The notes beneath the pieces are model-generated. The model saw nothing but the letters and a program-made list of their open reading frames with translations. It did not search any database and was not told the DNA's origin. This document shows positions 25,980 through 34,722 of a stretch of DNA of 64,000 nt, one piece after another (position 1 is the first letter of the stretch; every line of letters starts with the position of its first letter). The DNA lies in NCBI GenBank assembly GCA_045598345.1, contig JAZLLX010000048.1, positions 1 to 64,000 on the forward strand, read 5' to 3'. The stretch is from Phascolarctobacterium_B sp045598345. GTDB lineage: Bacteria; Bacillota; Negativicutes; Acidaminococcales; Acidaminococcaceae. The position numbers were made by a program, and so were the translations under genes.

Positions 25980-27500
25980 ATGTTTGCAAAGACATTGGGT
26001 GAAACCACAGTGGGCATTGACGGGGCGTTAATTACTGTGGAAGTGGATATCAATAATGGTTTGCCAAAATTTGATGTTGTGGGCCTGCCCACAACTGCCG
26101 TAAAGGAAGCAAGGGAGCGTGTAAAGTCCGCTATTTCCAACAGTGGTTATGCTTTCCCAATGGGAAATAACGTAATCAATTTGGCACCGGCGGATTTGAA
26201 AAAGGACGGCAGTAGTTTGGATTTGCCTATGGCTATCGGTGTGTTGGTTGCCAATAATCAGGGCATTGGTCAGGCGGAAGTTGAAAACAAGATTTTTGTG
26301 GGGGAGTTGTCCCTTGACGGCGGAATCCGTAAGGTGAGCGGCGTGTTGCCCATGGTTATGGAGGCACAACGGCTTGGCTATAAAGAGATTTTTATTCCTG
26401 CTGAGAATGAGGCGGAGGGGAAACTTATTCCCGGCATTGATGTTTATGCTGTAAAAAATCTTTCCCAGTTAGTAAATCATTTGCAGGGCGTAAGCCCTTT
26501 GACCCCCTTGCCCAAGAAAAATATTTTGAGCAACATGGAACGGGCCTACAGCGTGGACTTTGCAGATGTGAAAGGTCAGCCGGTGGCAAGGCGTGCTATG
26601 GAAATAGCGGCAGCCGGCGGACATTCTATTTTAATGGTGGGTTCTCCCGGTTGTGGCAAGACCATGTTGGCACGGCGTTTGGTAACCATTATGCCACCTA
26701 TGACCGAGGCGGAGGCCTTGGAAGTGACGAAAATTTATTCTGTCAGCGGAAAATTGGGCAGCGGCGGCATTATGCTGGAGCGTCCTTTCCGCAGTCCTCA
26801 TCATTCCACCAGCGCCAATGCTTTGTTAGGTGGAGGCACAGTTCCCAAGCCGGGCGAGGTTACTTTGAGCCATAACGGGGTGTTGTTTTTGGACGAGTTG
26901 CCGGAGTTTGAACGCAATACTTTAGAGATGCTCCGTCAGCCGTTGGAAGACGGGGAGGTAAGTATTTCCCGGGTAAAGGCACAGATGTGTTTTCCCAGCA
27001 AGTTTCTTTTGGTGGCGGCGCAAAACCCCTGCCCTTGCGGTTATTTGGGCGATCCTTTGCGGCAATGTACTTGCAAGCCAAAGGATATTGAGGGGTACAG
27101 GCGAAAGATTAGCGGCCCGCTTTTGGACAGAATTGATATTCAAATCAATTTGACACGGGTGGGCTTTGATGAGTTGCAGACCAAGGCGGCCGGGGAATCC
27201 AGTGCGGTGGTACGGCAAAGGGTTATTGCGGCACGCAATTTGCAGTTAGACAGATTGGAAGGTACGGGTTTGTATTGCAATGCACAAATGACCCGCAAGG
27301 AAGTGGAAAAGTTCTGTGCTTTGGATGAGGGGGCACAGAAGGTTTTGGAAAAATATTTTAGCGCTTTGCACCTTTCCGCCCGTTCCCATGACAGGGTTTT
27401 GAAGGTGGCAAGGACTATTGCAGATTTGGATAATTCAGGGCAGATTCAGCCAAAACATATTGCGGAGGCAATTCAGTTGCGGACTTCCGTGAATGCTTAA
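25980..27500 (+). CDS. yifB: YifB/ComM-family Mg-chelatase-like AAA+ ATPase
   Basis: 506 residues with three parts: an N-terminal Lon-protease-like (ChlI) fold (residues 1-170, VDINNGLPKFDVVGLPTTAVKEAR), a Mg-chelatase AAA+ core (Walker A MVGSPGCGKTMLARR, Walker B GVLFLDELPEFER, and the PCPCGY zinc-like motif) and a C-terminal Mg-chelatase domain. ComM homologues act as helicases in branch migration during transformation; in non-competent bacteria the role is less clear. GAGGAGGGC precedes the ATG. Confidence 0.9.
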   Translation: MFAKTLGETTVGIDGALITVEVDINNGLPKFDVVGLPTTAVKEARERVKSAISNSGYAFPMGNNVINLAPADLKKDGSSLDLPMAIGVLVANNQGIGQAEVENKIFVGELSLDGGIRKVSGVLPMVMEAQRLGYKEIFIPAENEAEGKLIPGIDVYAVKNLSQLVNHLQGVSPLTPLPKKNILSNMERAYSVDFADVKGQPVARRAMEIAAAGGHSILMVGSPGCGKTMLARRLVTIMPPMTEAEALEVTKIYSVSGKLGSGGIMLERPFRSPHHSTSANALLGGGTVPKPGEVTLSHNGVLFLDELPEFERNTLEMLRQPLEDGEVSISRVKAQMCFPSKFLLVAAQNPCPCGYLGDPLRQCTCKPKDIEGYRRKISGPLLDRIDIQINLTRVGFDELQTKAAGESSAVVRQRVIAARNLQLDRLEGTGLYCNAQMTRKEVEKFCALDEGAQKVLEKYFSALHLSARSHDRVLKVARTIADLDNSGQIQPKHIAEAIQLRTSVNA

Positions 27501-27520
27501 AGAAATTAAGGAGGACTATG

Positions 27521-27790
27521 ATGCGTGTTGTGGCAACAGTTGTAGGCAAGGACAAAAAGGGGATTGTGGCGGCGGTGGCTAAGGCCTGTGCTGATGCGGA
27601 TATGAATATTGTGGATATTAACCAAAATATTCTTTCCGGTTATTTCAATATGGTGCTGATAGCGGATATGGAAGGTGAAGACAAGCAACTGCAACAGGTG
27701 CAGGCAGATTTTGAGGAACTGGGCAAGCAGTTGGGACTGGAAATAAGAGTGCAGAGCGAATATATTTTTGCGGCTATGCATCATATTTAG
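27521..27790 (+). CDS. ACT domain protein (UPF0237 type)
   Basis: 89-residue single ACT domain beginning MRVVATVVGKDKKGIVAAVA, with the pattern seen in GcvR-like and UPF0237 proteins that bind amino acids. The second of two adjacent ATGs is preferred because it lies 6 nt from AAGGAGG. It lies 8 nt before the UPF0210 gene; this two-gene pairing is common in Firmicutes. No enzyme domain is attached, so a regulatory role is likely. Confidence 0.85.
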   Translation: MRVVATVVGKDKKGIVAAVAKACADADMNIVDINQNILSGYFNMVLIADMEGEDKQLQQVQADFEELGKQLGLEIRVQSEYIFAAMHHI

Positions 27791-27798
27791 GAGGGCCT

Positions 27799-29160
27799 AT
27801 GCTTTATAATGTGCAGGACATTTTAGAAACCACCAGGATGCTTACCCATCAGAATTTGGATGTGCGGACGATTACTATGGGAATTTCCCTTAGGGATTGT
27901 GCCGGATGGGATATGAACCGGGTGGCGGAAAAGATTTATGATAAGATTTGTAAAAAAGCCCAGCATCTTGTCCAGGTAGGTTGCGATCTGGAACGGGAAC
28001 TGGGTGTGCCCATCATCAACAAGCGGATTAGTGTGAGCCCTATGTCCGCAATAGGCGAGGCCTGCGATACTGCGGACTATGTGCCTTTGGCAAGGGCATT
28101 GGATAAGGCGGCAAAGGCGGTAGGTGTTGATTTTATCGGCGGCTTTTCCGCTTTGGTGGACAAGGGATATACCAAGGGGGACAAGCACCTGATTGCTTCC
28201 ATTCCGGAGGCATTGGCGACTACGGATATTGTGTGCAGCAGTGTGAGTGTGGGTTCCACCAAGTGCGGTATCAATATGGATGCGGTGGCAGAAATGGGTC
28301 GGACGGTAAAACGGACGGCGGAATTGACGGCGGAAAAGGATGCTATCGGTTGTGCCAAATTGGTGGTGTTCTGTAATGCGGTGCCGGACAATCCTTTTAT
28401 GGCAGGGGCATTTCATGGTGCAACGGAGCCGGAAACGGTTATCAATGTGGGGGTCAGCGGGCCGGGAGTTGTGAAAGCGGCTTTGGAGCAGGTACCTGAC
28501 GGAGATATTGGGGTGGTGGCGGAAACCATCAAGCGGACGGCTTTTAAGATTACCCGGGTAGGACAGTTGGTGGCCCAGGAGGCCGCCAAACGGTTGGACA
28601 CTCAGTTTGGAATTATTGATTTGAGTTTGGCGCCTACCCCGGCGGTGGGTGATTCCGTGGCACATATTCTGGAAGAGATGGGACTGGAGTGCTGTGGTTG
28701 TCCCGGTACAACAGCGGCTTTGGCGTTGTTGAATGATGCGGTGAAAAAGGGCGGGCTGATGGCTTCCAGTTATGTGGGCGGATTGAGCGGTGCGTTTATT
28801 CCCGTCAGTGAAGATGCAGGGATGATTCATGCTGTGGAGAAGGGCTGCCTGACTATTGAAAAGTTGGAGGCTATGACCTGCGTATGCAGTGTGGGACTGG
28901 ATATGATTGCAGTTCCCGGTGATATTGCGGCGGAAACCATTGCGGCTATTATTGCGGATGAGGCGGCAATCGGAATGATTAACAACAAGACCACGGCGGT
29001 ACGGCTGGTGCCCGTACCCGGCAAGACGGTTGGGGACAAGGTGGAGTTTGGCGGTCTGTTGGGTTATGCTCCGATTATTCCTGTAAATGGTTTCAGCCCC
29101 AAGAGGTTTATTGACCGGGGTGGCAGAATTCCCGCACCGGTGCGGAGTTTGACTAATTGA
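27799..29160 (+). CDS. UPF0210/DUF711 (PFL-like) family protein
   Basis: 453 residues. The sequence matches UPF0210 (MLYNVQDILETTRMLTHQNL, DVRTITMGISLRDC, GFSALVDKGYTKGD, SVGSTKCGINMDAVAEMG). Structural members resemble a pyruvate formate-lyase-like barrel, but no glycyl radical motif is present and no reaction is established. It forms an operon with the ACT protein, which may sense an amino-acid ligand. Confidence 0.85.
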   Translation: MLYNVQDILETTRMLTHQNLDVRTITMGISLRDCAGWDMNRVAEKIYDKICKKAQHLVQVGCDLERELGVPIINKRISVSPMSAIGEACDTADYVPLARALDKAAKAVGVDFIGGFSALVDKGYTKGDKHLIASIPEALATTDIVCSSVSVGSTKCGINMDAVAEMGRTVKRTAELTAEKDAIGCAKLVVFCNAVPDNPFMAGAFHGATEPETVINVGVSGPGVVKAALEQVPDGDIGVVAETIKRTAFKITRVGQLVAQEAAKRLDTQFGIIDLSLAPTPAVGDSVAHILEEMGLECCGCPGTTAALALLNDAVKKGGLMASSYVGGLSGAFIPVSEDAGMIHAVEKGCLTIEKLEAMTCVCSVGLDMIAVPGDIAAETIAAIIADEAAIGMINNKTTAVRLVPVPGKTVGDKVEFGGLLGYAPIIPVNGFSPKRFIDRGGRIPAPVRSLTN

Positions 29161-29209
29161 GAAAAAGTTTAGACAAGATAAAGTTTTGAGAGAGTGAAGG
29201 AGAAAAATT

Positions 29210-32200
29210 ATGGCAGAGGCAAACAATATTCCAAAAACTTATGACCCGTCAGCGGTTGAAAAAAAGTGGTATAAGGTGTGGGAGGAAAAGGGCTATTTTC
29301 ACGCTGAAGTGGAGAAGGGCAAAGAACCTTTTACAATTGTTATTCCACCCCCTAATATTACGGGGCAGTTGCACATGGGACATGCTTTGGACAACACGTT
29401 ACAGGATATTTTAATCCGTTGGCACAGGATGATGGGGCATAACACGCTGTGGATGCCCGGCTATGACCATGCGGGGTTGGCAACGCAAATCAAGGTTGAA
29501 GAAGTGTTGCAGAAAGAAGAAGGCAAGACCCGTTATGATTTGGGCCGTGAGGAGTTTCTGAAACGGGTTTGGGAGTGGAAAGAGCAATATGGCGACCGCA
29601 TTATCAGCCAGTTGAAATGTTTGGGCGTTTCCTGCGACTGGGAACGGAAACGTTTTACTATGGATGAGGGGTGCAGCCATGCAGTGCGGGAAGTTTTCTG
29701 TGCCTTGTTTGAAAAGGGTTTGATTTACAAAGGCACACGCATTACCAACTGGTGTGTTAATTGCAACACTGCCCTCAGCGATATTGAGGTTGAACATAAG
29801 GATGATGCCGGACATTTTTGGCATATCAAATATCCCTTTGTGGATGAGCTGGACAAGTTTTTGGTAATTGCCACCACCCGTCCGGAAACTATGTTGGGTG
29901 ATACGGCGGTGGCGGTCAACCCCGATGATGGACGCTATACAAATCTGGTGGGCAAGAAATTGTTGTTGCCTTTGGTGAACAAGGAAATTCCCATTATTGC
30001 CGATAGTTATGTGGATAAGGAATTCGGTACTGGTGCGGTTAAGGTTACTCCCGCTCATGACCCCAACGACTATGAAATGGGAATGCGGCATAAATTGGAA
30101 AATATCGTTGTTATAGGCATGAACGGCAAGATGACGGAAGCGTGCGGCAAGTATGCAGGTATGGACCGTTATGAGTGCCGTAAACTCCTTTGTGAGGACT
30201 TGGAAAAAGAGGGTTATTTGCTGAAAGTGGAAGACCATACCCATGCGGTAGGCCATTGCCAACGCTGCGGCCATGTGGTTGAACCCTTGGTTTCTACACA
30301 GTGGTTTGTAAAGATGGAACCCTTGGTTAAGGCGGCGGTGGATTGCGTAAATGACGGTCGTTGCCAGTTTGTGCCGGAGCGTTTTACCAAGACCTATACG
30401 GGTTGGATGGACAATATCCGTGACTGGTGCATCAGCCGTCAGATTTGGTGGGGACACCGTATTCCCGTATGGTACTGTGATGACTGTGGCGAAATGAGCG
30501 CCAGCCGTACGGATTTGACCAAATGCCCGAAATGCGGCAGTACCCGCATCAATCAGGACGAGGATGCGTTGGACACTTGGTTCAGCAGCGCCTTGTGGCC
30601 TTTCAGCACTATGGGCTGGCCCGACAAAACGGACTTGTTGCAACAATTCTATCCTACCAGTGTGCTGGTAACCGGCTATGACATTATTTTCTTCTGGGTG
30701 GCACGGATGCTGATTATGGGTATGAAGTTTATGAAGGACATACCCTTTGAAAAAGTGTTTATTCACGGTTTGGTGCGGGACAGTCAGGGACGGAAAATGT
30801 CCAAATCCTTGGGCAATGGTATTGACCCGTTAGAAGTTGTAGAAAAATATGGTGCCGATACCTTACGGTTTATGTTGATTACCGGCAATACACCGGGCAA
30901 CGATATGCGTTTCTATTGGGAAAGGGTGGAAAGCACACGGAATTTTGCCAATAAGATTTGGAACGCATCCCGCTTCGCTTTGATGAATATGGAAGGTTAT
31001 GCGGCGGATGCAAAACTGGCGGCTCCCAATCTTTCAGACAAATGGATTTTGTCCCGTCTGCAACATACGGCGGCAGGCGTTACCAAGATGTTGGACAGGT
31101 TTGAACTGGGTGAAGCGGGCAGAATGATTTATGACTTCATTTGGGGTGAGGTCTGCGACTGGTATATTGAGTTGGCAAAACCCCGTCTGTATGGTCATGA
31201 GGGGGACGAGGCAAGAGCCACAGCACAACATATATTGGCAGAGGTGCTGACAGGTGCAATGAAGTTGTTACATCCCTTTATGCCCTTTATCACCGAGGAA
31301 ATATTCCAATGCCTGCCACACGAAGGCGAAACAATTATGTTGGCACAATGGCCTGTAGCGGACAAGGCAAAGATTGATGAAGATGCGGAAAAACTGATGG
31401 GGGCGATAATGGAAACCATCGGCGCTATCCGCAATATGCGTGCAGAGGTGAATGCAGTTCCATCCAAGAAAGTACCGGCTATTTTATTGGTGGATGATGC
31501 TTTGCGTAAAGGCATGGAAGAGAATGCCGCCTATATTCATTTGTTGGGCGGTGTGGATGACTTAAAATTATTGCCTTTGACAGCAGAAAAACCGGCTAAT
31601 GCTATGACAACAGTAGTTAGTGGGGTTGAGGTTTATCTGCCCTTGGCAGGACTGATTGATGTGGAAAAGGAGACAGCCCGTCTGACTAAGGAAGTTGCTG
31701 ATTTGGATAAGGAACTGGCAAGAGTGAACGGCAAATTGAACAATCAGGGATTTTTGGCAAAAGCACCGCAGGATGTGGTGGACAAGGAAAAGGCCAAAGC
31801 CGCAGAATTTGAAACCAAGAAAAAAGCCATTGTGGAACGGCTGGAGTATTTGAAAGAGTTATTGCCTTCTATTGATGATAAAGAATACCCAGAGATACCG
31901 ACACCTTGTGTTCAAGAAGTGGAAAAATATGTTAAAAAATGGAATACACTTGGACATTATATTGAACAAGAAAAAGCTTTGGACAAGTTATTTCTGGAAA
32001 TATATCCGACCAATATTTTTATTGAAGAGGTATTAGTTAAAGTTGCCGCATTAAATGATTTTTATAGTACAAACATTTATTCAACTTATTCCGTTGCAGA
32101 ACATATTGTCAATTTAAATATTGATGAAAGGTTAAAAAAAGGTGATAGTTCTCTTGTCAATGAGATAGCGGATGTTATTATGAGAAATGGCGAAAAAAGG

Positions 32201-32470
32201 AGTTGTTATTCTTTCGCTACAAAGTATTGTAGTCATTACCAACCAGAAAAATATGCTATATACGATAGCAATGTAGAAAAAGTAATAAACCATTTTAAAA
32301 AGAAAGATAGATTTAGTAAATTTACTCTTAAAGAATTGAAAGATTATGAGAAATTTATAAGTGTAATAAAGGAATTTCAAAAGTTTTATGATTTGATGCA
32401 GTGTTCTTTAAAGGATATAGACAAATATTTATGGCAACTTGGTAAAGAGAAATTTCCCAAAAAGGAATAA
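29210..32470 (+). CDS. valS: valyl-tRNA synthetase with a C-terminal extension of about 200 residues
   Basis: Residues 1-885 are a complete class I ValRS: PPNITGQLHMGHALDN (HIGH motif), the editing domain with TTRPETMLGDTAV, CISRQIWWGHRIPVWYC, GRKMSKSLGNG, an anticodon domain and a C-terminal coiled coil (about 800-885). Bacterial ValRS normally ends near here. The frame continues for about 200 residues that are more AT-rich and lysine-rich and contain CYSFATKYCSHYQPEKYAIYDS. That part looks like a separate protein joined in frame. I cannot assign it to a named family. The synthetase assignment is firm; the extension's function is unknown. Confidence 0.93.
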   Translation: MAEANNIPKTYDPSAVEKKWYKVWEEKGYFHAEVEKGKEPFTIVIPPPNITGQLHMGHALDNTLQDILIRWHRMMGHNTLWMPGYDHAGLATQIKVEEVLQKEEGKTRYDLGREEFLKRVWEWKEQYGDRIISQLKCLGVSCDWERKRFTMDEGCSHAVREVFCALFEKGLIYKGTRITNWCVNCNTALSDIEVEHKDDAGHFWHIKYPFVDELDKFLVIATTRPETMLGDTAVAVNPDDGRYTNLVGKKLLLPLVNKEIPIIADSYVDKEFGTGAVKVTPAHDPNDYEMGMRHKLENIVVIGMNGKMTEACGKYAGMDRYECRKLLCEDLEKEGYLLKVEDHTHAVGHCQRCGHVVEPLVSTQWFVKMEPLVKAAVDCVNDGRCQFVPERFTKTYTGWMDNIRDWCISRQIWWGHRIPVWYCDDCGEMSASRTDLTKCPKCGSTRINQDEDALDTWFSSALWPFSTMGWPDKTDLLQQFYPTSVLVTGYDIIFFWVARMLIMGMKFMKDIPFEKVFIHGLVRDSQGRKMSKSLGNGIDPLEVVEKYGADTLRFMLITGNTPGNDMRFYWERVESTRNFANKIWNASRFALMNMEGYAADAKLAAPNLSDKWILSRLQHTAAGVTKMLDRFELGEAGRMIYDFIWGEVCDWYIELAKPRLYGHEGDEARATAQHILAEVLTGAMKLLHPFMPFITEEIFQCLPHEGETIMLAQWPVADKAKIDEDAEKLMGAIMETIGAIRNMRAEVNAVPSKKVPAILLVDDALRKGMEENAAYIHLLGGVDDLKLLPLTAEKPANAMTTVVSGVEVYLPLAGLIDVEKETARLTKEVADLDKELARVNGKLNNQGFLAKAPQDVVDKEKAKAAEFETKKKAIVERLEYLKELLPSIDDKEYPEIPTPCVQEVEKYVKKWNTLGHYIEQEKALDKLFLEIYPTNIFIEEVLVKVAALNDFYSTNIYSTYSVAEHIVNLNIDERLKKGDSSLVNEIADVIMRNGEKRSCYSFATKYCSHYQPEKYAIYDSNVEKVINHFKKKDRFSKFTLKELKDYEKFISVIKEFQKFYDLMQCSLKDIDKYLWQLGKEKFPKKE

Positions 32471-32540
32471 ATAATAGAGCGTACAAATAATTTATTTCAA
32501 TGTTTCAAAAACAATTTTCAAATGAGGTGATAAAAAAGCT

Positions 32541-32666
32541 ATGGTAGGATCAGTAGATGAAATTATAGCTTAAGCTGAAGCAAAGACTTGGGCGGAACAG
32601 CATAGACCATGTAAGTATATTGAGATAGATATTACTGGGCATAGAGAAGAAAAGTTGTATGAATAA
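32541..32666 (+). pseudogene. small ORF interrupted by an in-frame stop
   Basis: ATG at 32541 sits 9 nt after GAGGTGAT and encodes MVGSVDEIIA, then TAA at 32571-32573. The same frame continues with AEAKTWAEQHRPCKYIEIDI and stops at 32664-32666. The residual protein would be 41 residues. It lies behind the valS extension in AT-rich DNA and may belong to the same acquired segment. The product is unknown; chance is possible at this size. Confidence 0.35.
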
Positions 32667-32730
32667 TTTTGTATTAGAAAATTATGTTTTTAAAATTGGC
32701 TGCTATTCAATTTAACGATCATGTTTACAA

Positions 32731-32769
32731 GCAAAAATCCCATGATAGTTTGATGGGATTTTTGCTTTT
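32731..32769 (+). terminator. intrinsic terminator downstream of valS
   Basis: GCAAAAATCCCAT (32731-32743) pairs with ATGGGATTTTTGC (32753-32765), followed by TTTT. It separates the valS region from the exporter operon. Confidence 0.85.
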
Positions 32770-32778
32770 GTCATATTT

Positions 32779-32806
32779 TTGCCATAAATTTTGGTATAAT
32801 TATAGT
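32779..32806 (+). promoter_or_regulatory. predicted promoter of the MacAB-like operon
   Basis: TTGCCA (32779-32784), 16 nt, TATAGT (32801-32806). A better-looking TATAAT at 32795-32800 has no well-spaced -35 box, so the exact pair is uncertain. Confidence 0.4.
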
Positions 32807-32835
32807 TAAGAACGAAAGTAAGGCAGGTGAGTGAC

Positions 32836-33906
32836 ATGTTAAATTTCATTAAAAGGAATAAGTATATTGCTATCGGTTTAGTGGTTCTTATGGCGGGATG
32901 CTGGGGCGGTTATAACTATTACACCAGCACCAAAACAGAAACTGCTACCATAAAAACAGGAGTGGTAACCAAAGGTTCTTTGGTAAAGTCCATTAGTGCC
33001 ACTGGTTCATTGAGCGCAGTGAACAATGTGGATATTTCTTCCAAAATCACTGGCAGGATTGTGGCGGTAATGGTGGAAGAAAACCAGCATGTGAACGCAG
33101 GAGATGTGCTTGTACGCCTGGATGATACGGCGCTCCGTGCCACTATGAACCAAATGAATGCCAAACTGGTTAAGGCGGAAAATGATTTCAACCGTTATAA
33201 AACCCTGCTGATAAAAGGCGCCATCAGCGCTTCTGATTATGATGAATATGAGTCCAATTATTTGGTGGCGAAAACAAATTATGAAAAGGCAGTCAGCGAT
33301 GTGGGGGATACGGTAATCAGCAGCCCTATTGACGGTTATGTAATTGGCAAGCCCACACCTGTGGGTCAGACAATTTCCAGCGGTATCAGTACACCCCAAG
33401 TTATTATGAGTGTTGCCACTTTGGACAATATGCAGATTGAAACTTTGGTGGACGAAAGTGATATCGGTCAGGTCAAAGTCGGGCAAAGGGTGCGTTTCAC
33501 GGTGGATGCTTATAACAACGAAACTTTTACAGGAACGGTGCGGTTGGTGAGCCGTCAGGCCAAGACAGAAAATAATGTAATTTATTACACGGTATATGTT
33601 AATGTGGACGATTCCAAAGGCAAGTTGTTGCCTACCATGACTGCCAGGGCGGAAATTATTGTGGACGAACTGGACAATACTTTGGTTGTGCCTTTGAACT
33701 GTATCAATGTGGAAGGCACAAGCCGTTTCGTGAATGTGTATAACGCCAAAACGAAGGAAAGTCGCAAGGTATCCGTACAAACCCGTATGGCAAGTGATGA
33801 TGCGTTAGCTGTGTACAGCGATGAACTCAAAGAAGGGGATGTGCTTCTGGCACGGAAGGCAGTGAAGAAACAGACGGGTGTAAGAGCCGGAGGACCAAGG
33901 TTATAA
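32836..33906 (+). CDS. MacA/HlyD-family periplasmic adaptor subunit
   Basis: 356 residues: an N-terminal membrane anchor (IAIGLVVLMAGCWGGYNYY), a split biotinyl-lipoyl domain (GRIVAVMVEENQHVNAGDVL and DTVISSPIDGYVIGKPTPVGQ) around a short coiled-coil hairpin, and a beta-barrel segment. It would link an inner-membrane ABC exporter to an outer-membrane channel in this diderm cell. The ATG at 32836 is favoured over the upstream GTG by AGGTG spacing. It is followed by the ATPase and permease genes; no TolC-like gene is in the window. Confidence 0.85.
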   Translation: MLNFIKRNKYIAIGLVVLMAGCWGGYNYYTSTKTETATIKTGVVTKGSLVKSISATGSLSAVNNVDISSKITGRIVAVMVEENQHVNAGDVLVRLDDTALRATMNQMNAKLVKAENDFNRYKTLLIKGAISASDYDEYESNYLVAKTNYEKAVSDVGDTVISSPIDGYVIGKPTPVGQTISSGISTPQVIMSVATLDNMQIETLVDESDIGQVKVGQRVRFTVDAYNNETFTGTVRLVSRQAKTENNVIYYTVYVNVDDSKGKLLPTMTARAEIIVDELDNTLVVPLNCINVEGTSRFVNVYNAKTKESRKVSVQTRMASDDALAVYSDELKEGDVLLARKAVKKQTGVRAGGPRL

Positions 33907-34041
33907 CTCGTTAAAATCGTTTTATACTGTGTCGCTACACCATAATTTTGCTCCGATATACCATATGTATTATCTCCGCAAAATTTGGTTATGCTCCTTG
34001 TCTAAAACGCTTTTCACTTCGTTATTAAAAGAGGTAGTATC

Positions 34042-34722
34042 ATGTCAGTAATTGAATTGAAAGATATAATGAAAACATATCAGATGGGGGACAGCGTGGT
34101 ACATGCCCTATTCCATGTGAATGTTAAAATTGATTACGGTGAGTTCACATCCATTATGGGTCCTTCTGGCAGCGGCAAATCCACTATGATGAATATTTTG
34201 GGATGTTTGGACAGACCTACCAGTGGTGAGTACTATTTGGATGGCAAAGAAATTGCCGGTTATAATGATGATGAATTGGCACACACTCGTAACGCCAAGA
34301 TTGGTTTTGTTTTTCAAAACTTTAACTTGTTGGCAAAACTGACTGCTCAGGCCAATGTGGCTTTACCTTTAGTTTATGCCGGAGTTGGGGAAGAGGAACG
34401 GATGGAACGGGCCAAGGTTGCTTTGACAGCAGTTGGGTTGGGCGCCCGTTTGGACCACAAACCGTCAGAAATGAGCGGCGGCCAACGGCAAAGGGTGGCC
34501 ATTGCCAGGGCATTGATAAATAATCCCGCAATCATAATGGCGGACGAACCGACGGGAAATTTGGACACCAAATCCAGTTATGAAATTATGGATATTTTTG
34601 CCCGTCTGCACAATGAGGGAAAAACCATTGTGATGGTTACCCATGAGCCGGATATTGCGGAGAAAACCAAACGTATTCTTGTGATGCGGGACGGGCAACT
34701 GGTAAGCGATGAGAGAAGGTGA
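34042..34722 (+). CDS. ABC exporter ATP-binding protein (MacB/LolD type)
   Basis: 226 residues with Walker A GPSGSGKSTMMNILGCLDRPT, Q-loop VFQNFNLL, signature MSGGQRQRVAIARAL, Walker B IIMADEPTGNLD and switch histidine MVTHE. The GCLDRPTSGEYYLDG region is typical of MacB/LolD/FtsE-like ATPases. It overlaps the permease gene by four bases. The 135 nt before it carry a weak inverted repeat (ATTTTGC and GCAAAAT). Confidence 0.92.
   Translation: MSVIELKDIMKTYQMGDSVVHALFHVNVKIDYGEFTSIMGPSGSGKSTMMNILGCLDRPTSGEYYLDGKEIAGYNDDELAHTRNAKIGFVFQNFNLLAKLTAQANVALPLVYAGVGEEERMERAKVALTAVGLGARLDHKPSEMSGGQRQRVAIARALINNPAIIMADEPTGNLDTKSSYEIMDIFARLHNEGKTIVMVTHEPDIAEKTKRILVMRDGQLVSDERR

Noticed and set aside
27823..29226. 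467-codon minus-strand open frame opposite the UPF0210 gene
   Set aside because: Same reasoning: it mirrors a conserved plus-strand gene and has no ribosome site.
33907..34041. Riboswitch or attenuator between the adaptor and ATPase genes
   Set aside because: Only a weak ATTTTGC/GCAAAAT pairing is visible, with no known riboswitch core and no terminator.
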